The notes: generated by a model from the sequence alone, not told the origin. Counted from the stretch's first letter, positions 35,311 through 43,897 are shown. The stretch is 64,000 bases of DNA from an uncultured Acidobacteriota bacterium (GCA_937859595.1 CALMAH010000001.1:86263-150262), one strand, 5' to 3'. Program-made: numbers and translations.

Positions 35311-37260
35311 CTATTGTTTTAGTTGTTTTCTCAAAAACTCATACATCGCCGCGGTTACGTACCGACCTGCTACGCCGTGACCCGCCTCGCTGGCATATAT
35401 GAACCACACCTCGTTACCTCGATCCTTGAGTTGGGATTTGAGGTTGAGCACATCCCTTTCGGGACTCCTGGTGTCGAGCTTGCCCCTTGTCAAAAATAAT
35501 GGAGCTCCGCTCCATCGTTCAGGGTTGTTAAGGGGGGACAACTCGTCTAGCTGTTGCATAAGATCATCATTCTTTGGGTCACCATACTCGGCGATCAAAA
35601 ACTCATCGACCCAACTCTGGCTAAGGAGGCCTCTTATCGAGACCATTGGATATTCAGCTATCACCGCCTTAACCCGTTTCGGTTCCCTCAATGCCGCTGC
35701 AAGAGCAACAAATCCACCGTAACTTTCCCCCCGGACAAAGACTCGGTCGGGGTCGAGTTCTGGCTGATTTTCCACCCAGTCGATGAGAGCGCTTAGGTCC
35801 TTAACTGCATCGCCGCGTTTTGCCCCATTGTCGGCATCCATGAATTCAAGTCCAAACCCTTTGGAACCGCGAATATTCGTGTGGATAACGGTGATGCCCA
35901 AATGCGTTGCGAATCGTAGGGCTTGCGAATTGAAGACCGGCCGATCAATGACTTGGGGACCACCGTGGACAAAGATTAGAACCGGCGATTTCTCCTTGAT
36001 CTTTTGGGGCTTTATCATGTAACCGGAAATTTGCTTCCCATCGAAAGACTTCCACCTGATTACTTCTGGGGGAGCTACCTTGTTCTCGAACTGTGCGGGT
36101 AATTTCTCTTTCGTCCAAGAAGTGTTTCTCTTGGCCGATATGTCAAAGACCTCGATTGAAGCCGGTTTTGAGATGTTCTCTGTCGTATAGACGATTTCCT
36201 TATCTGATAGCCACCGCGTATTCCAGATCACAAAGTTGCCGCGCACGAAAGCGGCTACGGTTTCGACGATGCCATCATTCTTAAGTTTCCCCACTCGCAG
36301 ATTGTCGATCCCGTCCTTCATCTCCTGGATTAGGAAAATCTTCTTATTGGGAGAGATCTTGACATCTTGCAGGTTTGAGACGCCGGTCGGCATTCTTACC
36401 TTTGTTCTGGTCCCTGTCTTCAGATCGACGGACATCAGGCACGTCTCTCTACATTTAGAGGTTCCCTCGGAAAGCCAGAACGCACGTCCGTTTCCGAAGA
36501 AGCCCTTGGTGGAGTTTCCCTGATCTTCGACCGTGCTCAGTTTCTTCGTGACGATGTCGTACATGTAGAGGCTCTGATTACTCGATGACTTCCAGTATTT
36601 GAGAAGAATCTTGCCATGTTGAGAATCGATCACGTTCCATATGCCTTTCAGATCGACGTCATAACATGAGTTTGAGGTAAGATCGTGTTGGCAAAGGCGG
36701 GTTATCTTCTTTTCATAATCAACCTGTCCATAAAAAATAATTTTGCCCGTTTCGTCCCATTCCAGAGACTCGACTGACTCATCCTTGCCAGCGAACGACG
36801 AAAGTTTGCGTATTTGTCCTGCATCGTCTCTTAAGTAAAGTTGAAAATTGTCACGGTCCTCCTTGTCGTCGATAAAAGCGAAAACGCCACCTTTGGGATT
36901 CACGCGAACCATATTCGGAGAACGTCCATCGATCAGGTTTTGCGGTTTCGCCATTGGCGATTCGAGGCGATAAATGTATGACCTTTCATCCGTTATCAGG
37001 ATCGATCGATTCTTTCGGTCGACATCCCAAATCAGGTTGCTCTTAACTTGTGAAGGATCGAAGAACAGATGTCCCACATCGGAGTTCTTTATCGCAGGTA
37101 CTCCCTCGACCGTGAACGAAGGCGGAATGGGAAACTCATCTTTTGACTGGGCATGCGTAAAGAACGCGGCCGCGAACAGAAAGGCAAAAACTAAAGAATG
37201 CCTTGTCGAAAAAGCCCATAAAAACCTGTCGACTAACCTTATAAGAACGCTTCGTTTCAT
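35311..37260 (-). CDS. Secreted S9-family prolyl oligopeptidase
   Basis: The protein is 649 aa with ATG 37260 chosen; a longer form reaches 37338 but would overlap the anti-sigma gene. A signal peptide ends near FFTHA. A beta-propeller region of ~350 residues follows, then the alpha/beta-hydrolase domain. The catalytic serine is S513 in GESYGGF, the aspartate is in RGKLDTRSP, and the histidine is in EAGHGV near the C-terminus. Secreted S9 peptidases of this type cleave peptides after proline or act as acylaminoacyl/dipeptidyl peptidases. The gene is third in the sigma/anti-sigma operon. Confidence 0.87.
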   Translation of the reverse strand: MKRSVLIRLVDRFLWAFSTRHSLVFAFLFAAAFFTHAQSKDEFPIPPSFTVEGVPAIKNSDVGHLFFDPSQVKSNLIWDVDRKNRSILITDERSYIYRLESPMAKPQNLIDGRSPNMVRVNPKGGVFAFIDDKEDRDNFQLYLRDDAGQIRKLSSFAGKDESVESLEWDETGKIIFYGQVDYEKKITRLCQHDLTSNSCYDVDLKGIWNVIDSQHGKILLKYWKSSSNQSLYMYDIVTKKLSTVEDQGNSTKGFFGNGRAFWLSEGTSKCRETCLMSVDLKTGTRTKVRMPTGVSNLQDVKISPNKKIFLIQEMKDGIDNLRVGKLKNDGIVETVAAFVRGNFVIWNTRWLSDKEIVYTTENISKPASIEVFDISAKRNTSWTKEKLPAQFENKVAPPEVIRWKSFDGKQISGYMIKPQKIKEKSPVLIFVHGGPQVIDRPVFNSQALRFATHLGITVIHTNIRGSKGFGLEFMDADNGAKRGDAVKDLSALIDWVENQPELDPDRVFVRGESYGGFVALAAALREPKRVKAVIAEYPMVSIRGLLSQSWVDEFLIAEYGDPKNDDLMQQLDELSPLNNPERWSGAPLFLTRGKLDTRSPERDVLNLKSQLKDRGNEVWFIYASEAGHGVAGRYVTAAMYEFLRKQLKQ

Positions 37261-37319
37261 TTTTTCTTCGCCTCTAAAACTTTCCGCACCGAGAGTTCGT
37301 GCGAGCCTCAGAATTCCCG

Positions 37320-38246
37320 TCATTTTGCTCCGACACACCGAATGGCAAACGTTCCCCGCTGTTTATCGACGGCCACCTTTTTCTGATGACTATTCAGAAC
37401 GCCACCGGGCTTAAGAGTTTGCGGAGGTCCTACGATCTTGTTCCCATTTCGCAGGGTGATTATTAATTTCCAGCGATAGGTTCTCTCCGGTTCAAGTTCC
37501 ACAGTAGAACTGTATTGAGTCTGGGAATCCGATTCAAAATGATCGATCAGATTCTCGTCGAGGTCTGATATGTAAATGTCGTATGAAGTCGCACCTTTGA
37601 CCGGATTCCATTTCAGAAATATCTCTTTTCCATTGGTGTTCGACTCGAGGCTGACCGTAGTTCCACCGGAACAAGGATTTTCATCTCCGCGAGTTTCCGC
37701 GGTTCGCAATGCGGGCGCCCTGCCTACCGGTTTTCGGCCCGGACTTAGACCAGTTCTTTTCGGTGTTTGTCGAGGTTCAGAGCTGTCGTCTTTCGTCCCC
37801 GGTCCATTCGAGACCGGTTGTTGCGATGCGGCGGACGGCGGTTCCATGACGGATCGTGATTCGGGTGGAACAGATTCTAACTGAACTGGAGTGGACTCGT
37901 TTTTCGCTAGCATCGGCTCGGAATCCATCGACCCGCTCTGGACTCTGACCAAGTAAAGGCCCGCCAATAGCAGGATGGCGAATCCGGCAAAGACTGCTGC
38001 TCGTGCAACTGATAAACGTGGGAGCGACACGTTAGGAAAAAGCCTCGATGTGAACGTTATCTTGGCGTCATTTTCGACTTCGCTATCGAGAACGCAGTTA
38101 CGGAACTCCTGCGTCGTGACCGAAGGCAGCTTTGCCCGACACTCCTTGCAGATCAGAAGATGACGACCTGTCTCGATCGATCTCGAAGAAAGAGATTCCT
38201 CCCGAAACATCGCGACCTCAGCAGCTGATAAGTGATTTTGATTCAT
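37320..38246 (-). CDS. Membrane anti-sigma-like protein with FN3-type domain
   Basis: The 308-aa protein has an N-terminal zinc-finger-like segment (H-L-L-I-C-K-E-C, about residues 29-36) of the ZAS anti-sigma type. One transmembrane helix follows (AAVFAGFAILLLAGLYLV), then a proline/serine-rich linker and a C-terminal FN3-like beta domain (IFLKWNPVKGATSYDIYI...YRWKLIITL). The zinc finger would hold the sigma factor in the cytosol, and the FN3 domain would face outside. It overlaps the sigma-factor gene by 4 bases (ATGA). That fits a sigma/anti-sigma pair controlling this operon. Confidence 0.75.
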   Translation of the reverse strand: MNQNHLSAAEVAMFREESLSSRSIETGRHLLICKECRAKLPSVTTQEFRNCVLDSEVENDAKITFTSRLFPNVSLPRLSVARAAVFAGFAILLLAGLYLVRVQSGSMDSEPMLAKNESTPVQLESVPPESRSVMEPPSAASQQPVSNGPGTKDDSSEPRQTPKRTGLSPGRKPVGRAPALRTAETRGDENPCSGGTTVSLESNTNGKEIFLKWNPVKGATSYDIYISDLDENLIDHFESDSQTQYSSTVELEPERTYRWKLIITLRNGNKIVGPPQTLKPGGVLNSHQKKVAVDKQRGTFAIRCVGAK

Positions 38247-39046
38247 TTATTCATCAACTCCTTTAGTCTCGTGCGGGCATCGAATCTCGCCTTTTTGATC
38301 GCCCTGCATGACGCTTCTTGGTCGAGGACATTCTTATTCGGTCTCGCGATCGCTGCGATCTCGTTATCCGAGAGAGGCATTCTTCCCGCTATCTCCGGCC
38401 ATTCTTCTTCTGTGATTTCTAGTGAAGCGACAACTGCTGACTCACCGATTCCGAACTGCAAGAAATAGATCAGGAGTTCTAGTGAACTAAGTAGCAGTGC
38501 CCGTCGCTGATACAGACTTAGTCTGCAAATCTCTTGCCAAACTTCGCGAACAAGCGAAAACATTTCTGAGTCCGCGTCGCCTGCCGGCGCACGGTCCTGT
38601 ATCAGGCCGGCCTCATCGAGCGGCACTTCTGCGGCTCGCTTCGAGTTTGCGCTATAACGGTTAACCTCGTTGTGGGCGGTTCTTGCGGTGAAAGAACTCC
38701 ACTCCGCCGCGGTCATCTCATCGCTTTTCTGTTGGAATTTTTCGCTCCACTTCCAGAGGCGCAATGCGGCTTCCTGGGCTACGTCGGGGGCATCGGCTTC
38801 GGGAAGGGCGTATCGGCGGCCATATATGACACGCCATATCAGAGCGAGGGCCGATACGAACGAAACTTCGTCCCGTCGAGGATTGCTCGGCCTCGACTCG
38901 TCGCTGATCGGTAAAGATCCGTGATCTTTTTTGATCGATCTCTCCATCTGCTCAAGAGTCTGAAATGCCCTCTCATGAACAAAGCGAGGGATCTCATTTA
39001 TCCAAACGGCTTGTACTACGGTTGCAGGAATGCCTTTGAGTGACAC
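38243..39046 (-). CDS. Sigma-70-family (ECF-like) sigma factor
   Basis: The 267-aa protein has a region 2-like segment (ALPEADAPDVAQEAALRLWKW...SSFTARTAHNEVNRY, about residues 82-130) and a C-terminal region 4-like part that ends in (K)ARFDARTRLKELMNK. It is longer than a standard ECF factor (about 180-200 aa), with an N-terminal extension and a middle insertion. The start is GTG 39046; the later ATG in MERSIKKD is an alternative. It is the first gene of the five-gene operon and overlaps the anti-sigma gene by 4 bases. Confidence 0.8.
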   Translation of the reverse strand: MSLKGIPATVVQAVWINEIPRFVHERAFQTLEQMERSIKKDHGSLPISDESRPSNPRRDEVSFVSALALIWRVIYGRRYALPEADAPDVAQEAALRLWKWSEKFQQKSDEMTAAEWSSFTARTAHNEVNRYSANSKRAAEVPLDEAGLIQDRAPAGDADSEMFSLVREVWQEICRLSLYQRRALLLSSLELLIYFLQFGIGESAVVASLEITEEEWPEIAGRMPLSDNEIAAIARPNKNVLDQEASCRAIKKARFDARTRLKELMNK

Positions 39047-39229
39047 TCAGTCATTCCTTAATTTTAGCGAAGAATCTTGGTTCAAAATGTAACCACTCCG
39101 CTTCCCAGGGGTTTTAGTGTTGAAGGCACAACTTCGGACGGTTTGTCGAGCTTTTCCGTGCGGGAAAAGAATGCATTCAACTTCTAGAAACTTTGTTTAA
39201 ATTTTGCAATCGAAGCAGCAGAACGTCAA

Positions 39230-39720
39230 ATGAAAAAAAATATTTCCAACATTGCCGGAAACCTCGAAGAGCTCGCCAGCCTGGACTTTCTCGACCTAAG
39301 CCCCCTTGGTGAAACTGGTACAGGCAAGACGCATACCGGGAAGCTGATCCATGACCTCAGCCCGCGATCGGGACGTCCAATGGTATCGGTGCATTGCGCC
39401 GAACTGTCGCCTTCTCTCATTGAGTCGGAACTACTCGGGCACGAGAAGGGGTCACGAGGGGGGGCAGCGTGTTCAAAAGAAGGCAAGTTAAAGGCGGAGC
39501 AGGCGGTACTCTGTTTCTCGATGAGGTCGGTGAGCTCGAGACGACGCTCCGGGCAAAACTGCTAAAGGTCGTTGAAGAAAAATGCGTTACGAGGGTTGGG
39601 GGGAATCGGCCGCGACCGGTGGACGTTCGTGTCGTCTACGCGACCCACAGGGACCTCAGTGTCTTTCGCGAGGACATACCGTATCGCGTGACCTCTCACT
39701 TGATCGAGGGCGGCGTGTTT
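39230..39720 (+). pseudogene. Decayed sigma-54-dependent activator (AAA+ domain)
   Basis: From ATG 39230 the frame gives LGETGTGKTHTGKLIHDLSPR (Walker A), then [23 protein letters not shown] (GAFTGA-adjacent segment). It goes out of phase at the seven-G run near 39457-39463. The next frame continues [22 protein letters not shown] (Walker B) and [17 protein letters not shown]. The match then ends near 39720, without the rest of the AAA+ domain or an HTH. It is a truncated, frameshifted relic and probably lost its end to the repeat-bearing insertion just downstream. Confidence 0.8.
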
Positions 39721-39785
39721 TCGTGGTGCATTTCTGCGTATGCTGGTGCAAAAATAAACCACTATTGGTGCAAAAGCGGACCATC

Positions 39786-39860
39786 CTAAATAGGACATAT
39801 CAACGATTCAAGACGGAATCAGGACCTTTTAATGTCCTATTTAGCGTTAATTAGGACATT
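39786..39860. repeat. TAGGACAT inverted and direct repeats in a gene-free gap
   Basis: CTAAATAGGACAT (39786-39798) is exactly inverted at 39832-39844 (ATGTCCTATTTAG), and TTAGGACATT recurs in direct orientation at 39851-39860. Just upstream, TGGTGCAAAA occurs twice (about 39744 and 39766). The array lies where the sigma-54 activator relic stops. It looks like the end of a lost mobile element or a binding-site cluster. The remaining 39861-40186 region shows no supported gene; a 94-codon minus-strand frame there lacks good evidence. Confidence 0.6.
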
Positions 39861-40186
39861 AAACTGTCCAAAGGCAGCGAGCCCATACATCTTTTACCGA
39901 AGATTTCTAACCCGCCGGGATATCTGATCGTCAGAATTAATACTCCTCAAGTTCACCTCCTACCTTAAATGACAGTCCCCATACAGCCATAACTACCGCA
40001 TCGACCGGATCATTCCGATCTCTGGCGGAAAGGCATTTGGCCGGGATGAACTGCACCGGCTTAGAACCCTGACGACTAAGCGAATGAACCACGTATTTTC
40101 TAACGACTTCGAGCAATCGATGATCAGAAAATAGGATGCGTCGCGTTGCACCACAATCGGCGCCGGTGTTATTTTTGCAAGCAAAT

Positions 40187-40543
40187 ATGAACCCAACAAT
40201 TAACGAATTAGTCGTGTACACTCCGGCGGAAGATTTTGCGATCTCAAAGCGTTTTTACGCGGCACTCGGTTTTGAGTTGACCGAGGCGTGGGGCGGAACG
40301 ATGGATTGCCGACTTGGTAGGGCGGTATTTCGTCTGCAGAATTACTATGTCAAAGACTGGGCTGAGAATTTCATGATGAAATTCGATGTTGATGATGTTC
40401 AGGCGTGGCACGAGCATGCGAAGAGGGTTATTGACGACGGCAATTATTCAAATGCCCGTTATGACGAACCGGAAATAATCGGCGATACAAAGATCTGTCA
40501 TGTCTGGGATCCATGCGGAGTTTTATTGATCTTTGTTCAATGA
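40187..40543 (+). CDS. VOC-family (glyoxalase-fold) protein
   Basis: The 118-aa protein starts MNPTINELVVYTPAEDFAISKRFYAALGFELT, the first half-module of a vicinal-oxygen-chelate fold. It ends HVWDPCGVLLIF, matching the 'DPxGxxxxF' second half. VOC proteins bind a divalent metal and act as dioxygenases, isomerases or drug-binding proteins. The substrate is unknown. It lies 9 bases before a second VOC gene, so the two probably form an operon. ATG 40187 was chosen because the upstream extension is not conserved-looking. Confidence 0.8.
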   Translation: MNPTINELVVYTPAEDFAISKRFYAALGFELTEAWGGTMDCRLGRAVFRLQNYYVKDWAENFMMKFDVDDVQAWHEHAKRVIDDGNYSNARYDEPEIIGDTKICHVWDPCGVLLIFVQ

Positions 40544-40552
40544 GGATGATCT

Positions 40553-40930
40553 ATGGAAAAGACCTCGTCCAGCGAACGACTCGTTCCTTCGCTCCTTGTC
40601 TATGACATGGGCGAGACCTTGGCATTCTATCGCAAGCTCGGCTTCGAGGTAACAGGCTGTGACGGAACGGAGACGAGTTCGACATGGGCTGAGGTTTCAC
40701 GTGGACAGATCACTTTTCAGTTTTATTCCGAACCTCCGCATGGAACACCCGAGACTCCGATTTGCAGTGGTACGTTCTATGTTTTCACCAACGGAGTAGA
40801 CGCTCTCGCACTAGAATTTCGTGACAAGGTTGAATTCGCTTGGGGGCCCGAAACCATGGACTATGGCATGAAAGAATTTGCAGTTCAAGACCCAAACGGC
40901 TACTTGATCGCTTTTTCAGAACCCGCCTGA
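40553..40930 (+). CDS. VOC-family (bleomycin-resistance-like) protein
   Basis: The 125-aa protein has the VOC half-modules PSLLVYDMGETLAFYRKLGFEV and KEFAVQDPNGYLIAFSE. The fold is that of glyoxalase I, extradiol dioxygenases and bleomycin-binding proteins. A ribosome site (GAGGA) precedes the ATG. It is co-oriented with the preceding VOC gene, and its end overlaps the end of the minus-strand metallochaperone gene by 31 bases. No substrate can be inferred. Confidence 0.82.
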   Translation: MEKTSSSERLVPSLLVYDMGETLAFYRKLGFEVTGCDGTETSSTWAEVSRGQITFQFYSEPPHGTPETPICSGTFYVFTNGVDALALEFRDKVEFAWGPETMDYGMKEFAVQDPNGYLIAFSEPA

Positions 40931-41394
40931 TGATAGAGTTTCCCAATTCGCTCCACTGTCCGATTCATTTCGCCAAGACAGCACGAGCCGGCCGGATTTC
41001 GGATCTCACAGGAACAGAGTTTTTCTTTTATGAACTGGGTGACTTGAGCCGGAATAGTTGTCTCGCCTTTCAATACTATTTCCTGCCGTACGTTTCCCTC
41101 GGTAAATCCGAAACAGTAACAAAGCGGGCGGTCATCGCCTTTCGTTTTCGTCGTAACCAGCTCGCGAACAGTGTCCGTAGTAAACATATTTCCGTCGACA
41201 GAATAATAGACAACGTCACAGTCAGCCGAGCCACAGAATCTATACTCCGCGTCGCCGACTGACGAGAGTTTATCGCTTATCACGTGGTGAGCCACTGTTT
41301 GCTTGGCCACAATTCGCCCAGGCTCGCCGCATATTTGACACGCCGACAACACCGATCCGCTCGCCTTTACGGCACCACTACAGCAACAATCCAT
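40900..41394 (-). CDS. Iron-sulfur/zinc-ribbon metallochaperone (CopZ N-domain-like)
   Basis: The 164-aa cysteine-rich protein begins MDCCC and has a CxxC zinc-ribbon (CQICG). It then has AEYRFCGSADCDVVYY and a later CYCFGF...CSCEIRNPAGSCC motif of the [2Fe-2S]/Bfd type. This pattern is that of the 'putative iron-sulfur cluster-binding metallochaperone' family found in mercury and copper operons. It is the last gene of the merR-merTP operon, 4 bases after the merTP stop. Likely role: cytosolic handling of Hg(II) or another soft metal. Confidence 0.75.
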   Translation of the reverse strand: MDCCCSGAVKASGSVLSACQICGEPGRIVAKQTVAHHVISDKLSSVGDAEYRFCGSADCDVVYYSVDGNMFTTDTVRELVTTKTKGDDRPLCYCFGFTEGNVRQEIVLKGETTIPAQVTQFIKEKLCSCEIRNPAGSCCLGEMNRTVERIGKLYHQAGSEKAIK

Positions 41395-41398
41395 ATTT

Positions 41399-42010
41399 TT
41401 ACATCAACTCGTAACCGGTCGCTAAAATTGCTTCTTTGATTTTCTCGAGTGTTATCTGAGCCGAATCGTAAACTACGGTTACATTGTGATCTTTGTAGTT
41501 CGCATCTGCTGATGTGACACCCTTTAGCTTTCGAAGCGGAACTTCAATGTGCGTTTCGCACGCATCGCAAGTCATACCCCGAATTTGCAGAACAACAGTT
41601 TTCTTCGTTGCTGCTTCTACAGGAACAACGATCGGAGCAGATTCAACCGGCGGGGCCGCTGGGCTCGTGATCGCCGCGGAGATATAACCGAGATATGACG
41701 GCGAGAACGCAAACGCGACGATGACGATAGTTCCGATCCAAAGAAATATCTTGTTTATACGGCTAACAGGCTTTGTCGCACAAGCCTCGCCCTCGGCACA
41801 ATCCTCGCGTCGAAAATAGACTCGGTAGAATCCAAAGGCCAATGCAGCGAATGCGATCGCGATCATCGGATAGCGCACAGATTCAAAGATCGCCGCTGTG
41901 CCAAATGCACCGAGACCGAATATAACTGCGATCAGCGGCAACACGCAGCAAAGGCTTGAGACAAAGGCCGCAAGCACTGCACCGCTGACAAAAACATTAG
42001 ACTTTTCCAT
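41399..42010 (-). CDS. merT: MerT-MerP fusion mercuric transporter
   Basis: The 203-aa protein starts MEKSNVFVSGAVL. The MerT part has three membrane helices, with the paired cysteines (SLCCVLPL) in the first helix and cysteines in the loop (EDCAEGEACA). The C-terminal HMA domain has GMTCDACETHIE. MerT imports Hg(II) across the inner membrane after it is passed on by MerP or the HMA domain. ATG 42010, 11 bases after the merR stop, was chosen; ATG 42061 would extend into merR. No merA reductase is seen in this window, so this would be an uptake/handling set without detoxification unless merA is elsewhere. Confidence 0.85.
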   Translation of the reverse strand: MEKSNVFVSGAVLAAFVSSLCCVLPLIAVIFGLGAFGTAAIFESVRYPMIAIAFAALAFGFYRVYFRREDCAEGEACATKPVSRINKIFLWIGTIVIVAFAFSPSYLGYISAAITSPAAPPVESAPIVVPVEAATKKTVVLQIRGMTCDACETHIEVPLRKLKGVTSADANYKDHNVTVVYDSAQITLEKIKEAILATGYELM

Positions 42011-42021
42011 ACGAAAATTAG

Positions 42022-42447
42022 TTACTTTCTGGATGTTTCGATTGTCGTGAGAACCGGACATGATGCCGCTTTTCCGTGCGCGTTCAATTCGTTTTCACAT
42101 GCAACAAGATGTCGACTTAGAAAGCCCTTAAAACTCTTCATTTGCCGCATTTTATCTTCGAGTTCAGTTAACTTAACCCGTATAAGGTCGCGAACATTTT
42201 TACATTGATTCTCGCCGCCGCCCGAAATGAAGAGTTGCTTTATCTCATCCAGAGTAAAACCCATTTCCTGTGCTTGTTTAATGAACCTGATGCGATCAGC
42301 CGTCTCGACCGAAAACACTCTGTAGCCGCTATTTGTCCGTGCCGCCGTCGGAAGCAATTTCAACTTCTCGTAATATCGAACCGTATCGACGCTGACGTCC
42401 GCCAACGCCGCTATCTCTCCGATCTGTAACGATCCCTTCTCAACCAC
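42022..42447 (-). CDS. merR: MerR-family mercury-responsive regulator
   Basis: The protein is 141 aa when started at GTG 42447. An N-terminal winged HTH (LQIGEIAALADVSVDTVRYYEKLKLLP) is followed by a long dimerisation helix. Cysteines fall at C82 (NQCKNV), C117 (HLVACE) and C130 (ASCPV). In classical MerR the Hg(II) ligands are C82, C117 and C126, so the first two match exactly and the third is shifted by four residues. The GTG lies right at the expected transcript start, implying leaderless translation. It is the first gene of the merR-merTP-chaperone operon and probably autoregulates it. Confidence 0.85.
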   Translation of the reverse strand: MVEKGSLQIGEIAALADVSVDTVRYYEKLKLLPTAARTNSGYRVFSVETADRIRFIKQAQEMGFTLDEIKQLFISGGGENQCKNVRDLIRVKLTELEDKMRQMKSFKGFLSRHLVACENELNAHGKAASCPVLTTIETSRK

Positions 42448-42454
42448 AAGCCAA

Positions 42455-42486
42455 ATCTTACACCCTTGAGCCAACACCAGTGTCAA
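42455..42486 (-). promoter_or_regulatory. mer promoter/operator with elongated spacer
   Basis: On the minus strand, TTGACA (42486-42481) is followed by TAAGAT (42460-42455) after 20 bases. This is longer than the usual 17 and typical of MerR-activated promoters. A partial dyad ACACTGGTG/CAAGGGTGT fills the spacer. The expected transcript start is at about 42448, directly before the merR GTG. Confidence 0.65.
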
Positions 42487-42847
42487 GGGGATGTCGGCTT
42501 GAGGTTATTGAGGAACTATTTTGAATTGTCCTTAGCGACCAGAACTCACTTCAACTGCTGGATTCTTCAAGAGGGTCAAATTTGGCGAAATTTTGTATTT
42601 GGTTTCTCAGAGGTTAACTCGCTTTCAGGACGCGAAAGCCCTCTCGCGCTGCCTTTCACTTTTACAGACACCGGCTTTTGGCCCGCAAAAGCACGCTTTC
42701 GCGATTCTTAAGTTCCATCTGTTCACAGCATCACTTGATAAACAAAAGAAATAAACAGCGGTTGACAGAGTGTGCCTCAGAGAAGGATTCGAGGGGCATT
42801 ACTCAACGTGATCCTCGAAAGATTAAAACAATAGGAGAATCAAGAAA
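42487..42847. other. Intergenic gap between merR and ssb
   Basis: No gene is supported in these 360 bases. A TTGACA hexamer at 42762-42767 could be the -35 of the ssb gene, but its -10 is weak. An inverted repeat TTCGAGG/CCTCGAA (42788-42794, 42813-42819) lies in the ssb leader and could form a hairpin before the AGGAG ribosome site. Confidence 0.5.
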
Positions 42848-43249
42848 ATGTCAGCAAATATTTCGATCATCGGCAACCTCGGCAAGACCCCGGAAACAAA
42901 GATCACAGATAACGGCACCCTCGTGGCGAGTTTTTCAATGGCCTCGAACTCGTTCCGAAACGGCGCGGAGGGACGCATTGAGAAAACCGACTGGTTCCGC
43001 GTTACCGCCTTTGGCAAACAGGCTGAGACGCTCGCACGGTATGTACGAAAGGGCAGCCGTCTCTACGTCCAGGGCCGTCTGACCTTTAACCCGTGGGTCG
43101 ATCAAAACAAATCCCCGCAAGCCGGAGCGGAGATCGTTCTTCAGGAGTTCCAGTTCCTTTCCGGACGCCGTGATGAAGACGGAGACGGAACCGCAATTCA
43201 GCCGGCCCCGACAGCAACGACCGAGATCCAGCAGGCCGCTGCCTATTGA
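42848..43249 (+). CDS. ssb: Single-stranded DNA-binding protein (first copy)
   Basis: The 133-aa protein is an OB-fold SSB. It starts MSANISIIGNLGKTPETK, with WFRVTAFGKQAE at about 50-61 and a C-terminal tail rich in T, P, A and Q. The usual acidic DxxPF tail tip is absent; it ends QQAAAY, so it may not recruit host SSB partners. A ribosome site AGGAG precedes the ATG. Mobile elements carry ssb genes to protect transferred single-stranded DNA. A second copy lies 3.3 kb away. Confidence 0.9.
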   Translation: MSANISIIGNLGKTPETKITDNGTLVASFSMASNSFRNGAEGRIEKTDWFRVTAFGKQAETLARYVRKGSRLYVQGRLTFNPWVDQNKSPQAGAEIVLQEFQFLSGRRDEDGDGTAIQPAPTATTEIQQAAAY

Positions 43250-43348
43250 TCTATAGCTAGACCATATTCAGTCAGATCAGATCGAACTGCCATTTGAGGA
43301 GAAAGCACTTTCTTCAAGTGGCAGTCACTTTGCGTAAGGAATACAGCT

Positions 43349-43744
43349 ATGCAATACCGTGTCGTGCAGATGAAATGGATCACCAGATCGTTCGTTAGAG
43401 AGCATCGGGATCATATATTCCTCTTTGGAGATAACCTTGCCCGGCGCGGTTTTGGCGGCCAGGCTGCTCAGATGCGAGCGGAACCGAATGCTATCGGGAT
43501 TCCGACCAAGAAACTTCCGAGTAATGTCGAAGAAGCATTCTTTACCGATGCAGAGTTTGGGCAAAACAAGGCGGCTATCGATCGTGCGTTCGAGCGTCTT
43601 TACCGGATGAGTTCGACGCCCGAGCAGGTAGTTGTAGTACCCGGCGACGGCCTCGGAACCGGTAGAGCACAACTCGACAAGCGGGCACCGCAGACCTTTG
43701 CCTATCTTCAGAAGCAGTTGGCCGAACTAGCACGTGGGGACTAA
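43349..43744 (+). CDS. Small phage/plasmid-type conserved hypothetical protein
   Basis: The 131-aa protein has a distinctive motif HRDHIFLFGDNLARRGFGGQA near residues 20-40. It also contains EPNAIGIPTKK and VVVVPGDGLGTGRAQL. This pattern occurs in small proteins of phages and plasmids; the family number is not certain to me and no activity is established. The two glycine-rich loops suggest a nucleotide- or ADP-ribose-binding fold, but this is a guess. It lies in the mobilization region between ssb and the DUF4326 gene. Confidence 0.65.
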   Translation: MQYRVVQMKWITRSFVREHRDHIFLFGDNLARRGFGGQAAQMRAEPNAIGIPTKKLPSNVEEAFFTDAEFGQNKAAIDRAFERLYRMSSTPEQVVVVPGDGLGTGRAQLDKRAPQTFAYLQKQLAELARGD

Positions 43745-43788
43745 CGCTCTTTTGCTTATCTCTCATTTTGTCCGAGCTTCGAGCGGAA

Positions 43789-43837
43789 GGGGATTTTCGA
43801 ACCTGAAGCCTGGCGATTTTAATCCAGGTGCTTGGGA
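43789..43837 (+). repeat. Hairpin leader element, copy 1
   Basis: GGGGATTTTCGAACCTGAA is followed by a hairpin AAGCCTGG-CGATTTTAAT-CCAGG..CTT. The same layout, with a GATTTTA loop and the GGGATTTTC-AACCTGAA prefix, recurs at 44274-44317. It lies 60 bases before the DUF4326 gene. Confidence 0.55.
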
Positions 43838-43897
43838 GGGGCTTCCTTGAATAACACCTCTCACGATCCGCATGGGTCCGGCTTAGGAGATATCAAG

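Noticed and set aside
39937..40221. 94-codon minus-strand frame ending NDPVDAVVMAVWGLSF...
   Set aside because: The end faintly resembles the C-terminus of a phage terminase, but there is no clear start or ribosome site, it overlaps the VOC gene, and no catalytic motif is present.
42466..42711. 81-codon plus-strand frame in the merR-ssb gap
   Set aside because: Overlaps the mer promoter and merR start, lacks a ribosome site and shows no protein-like composition.
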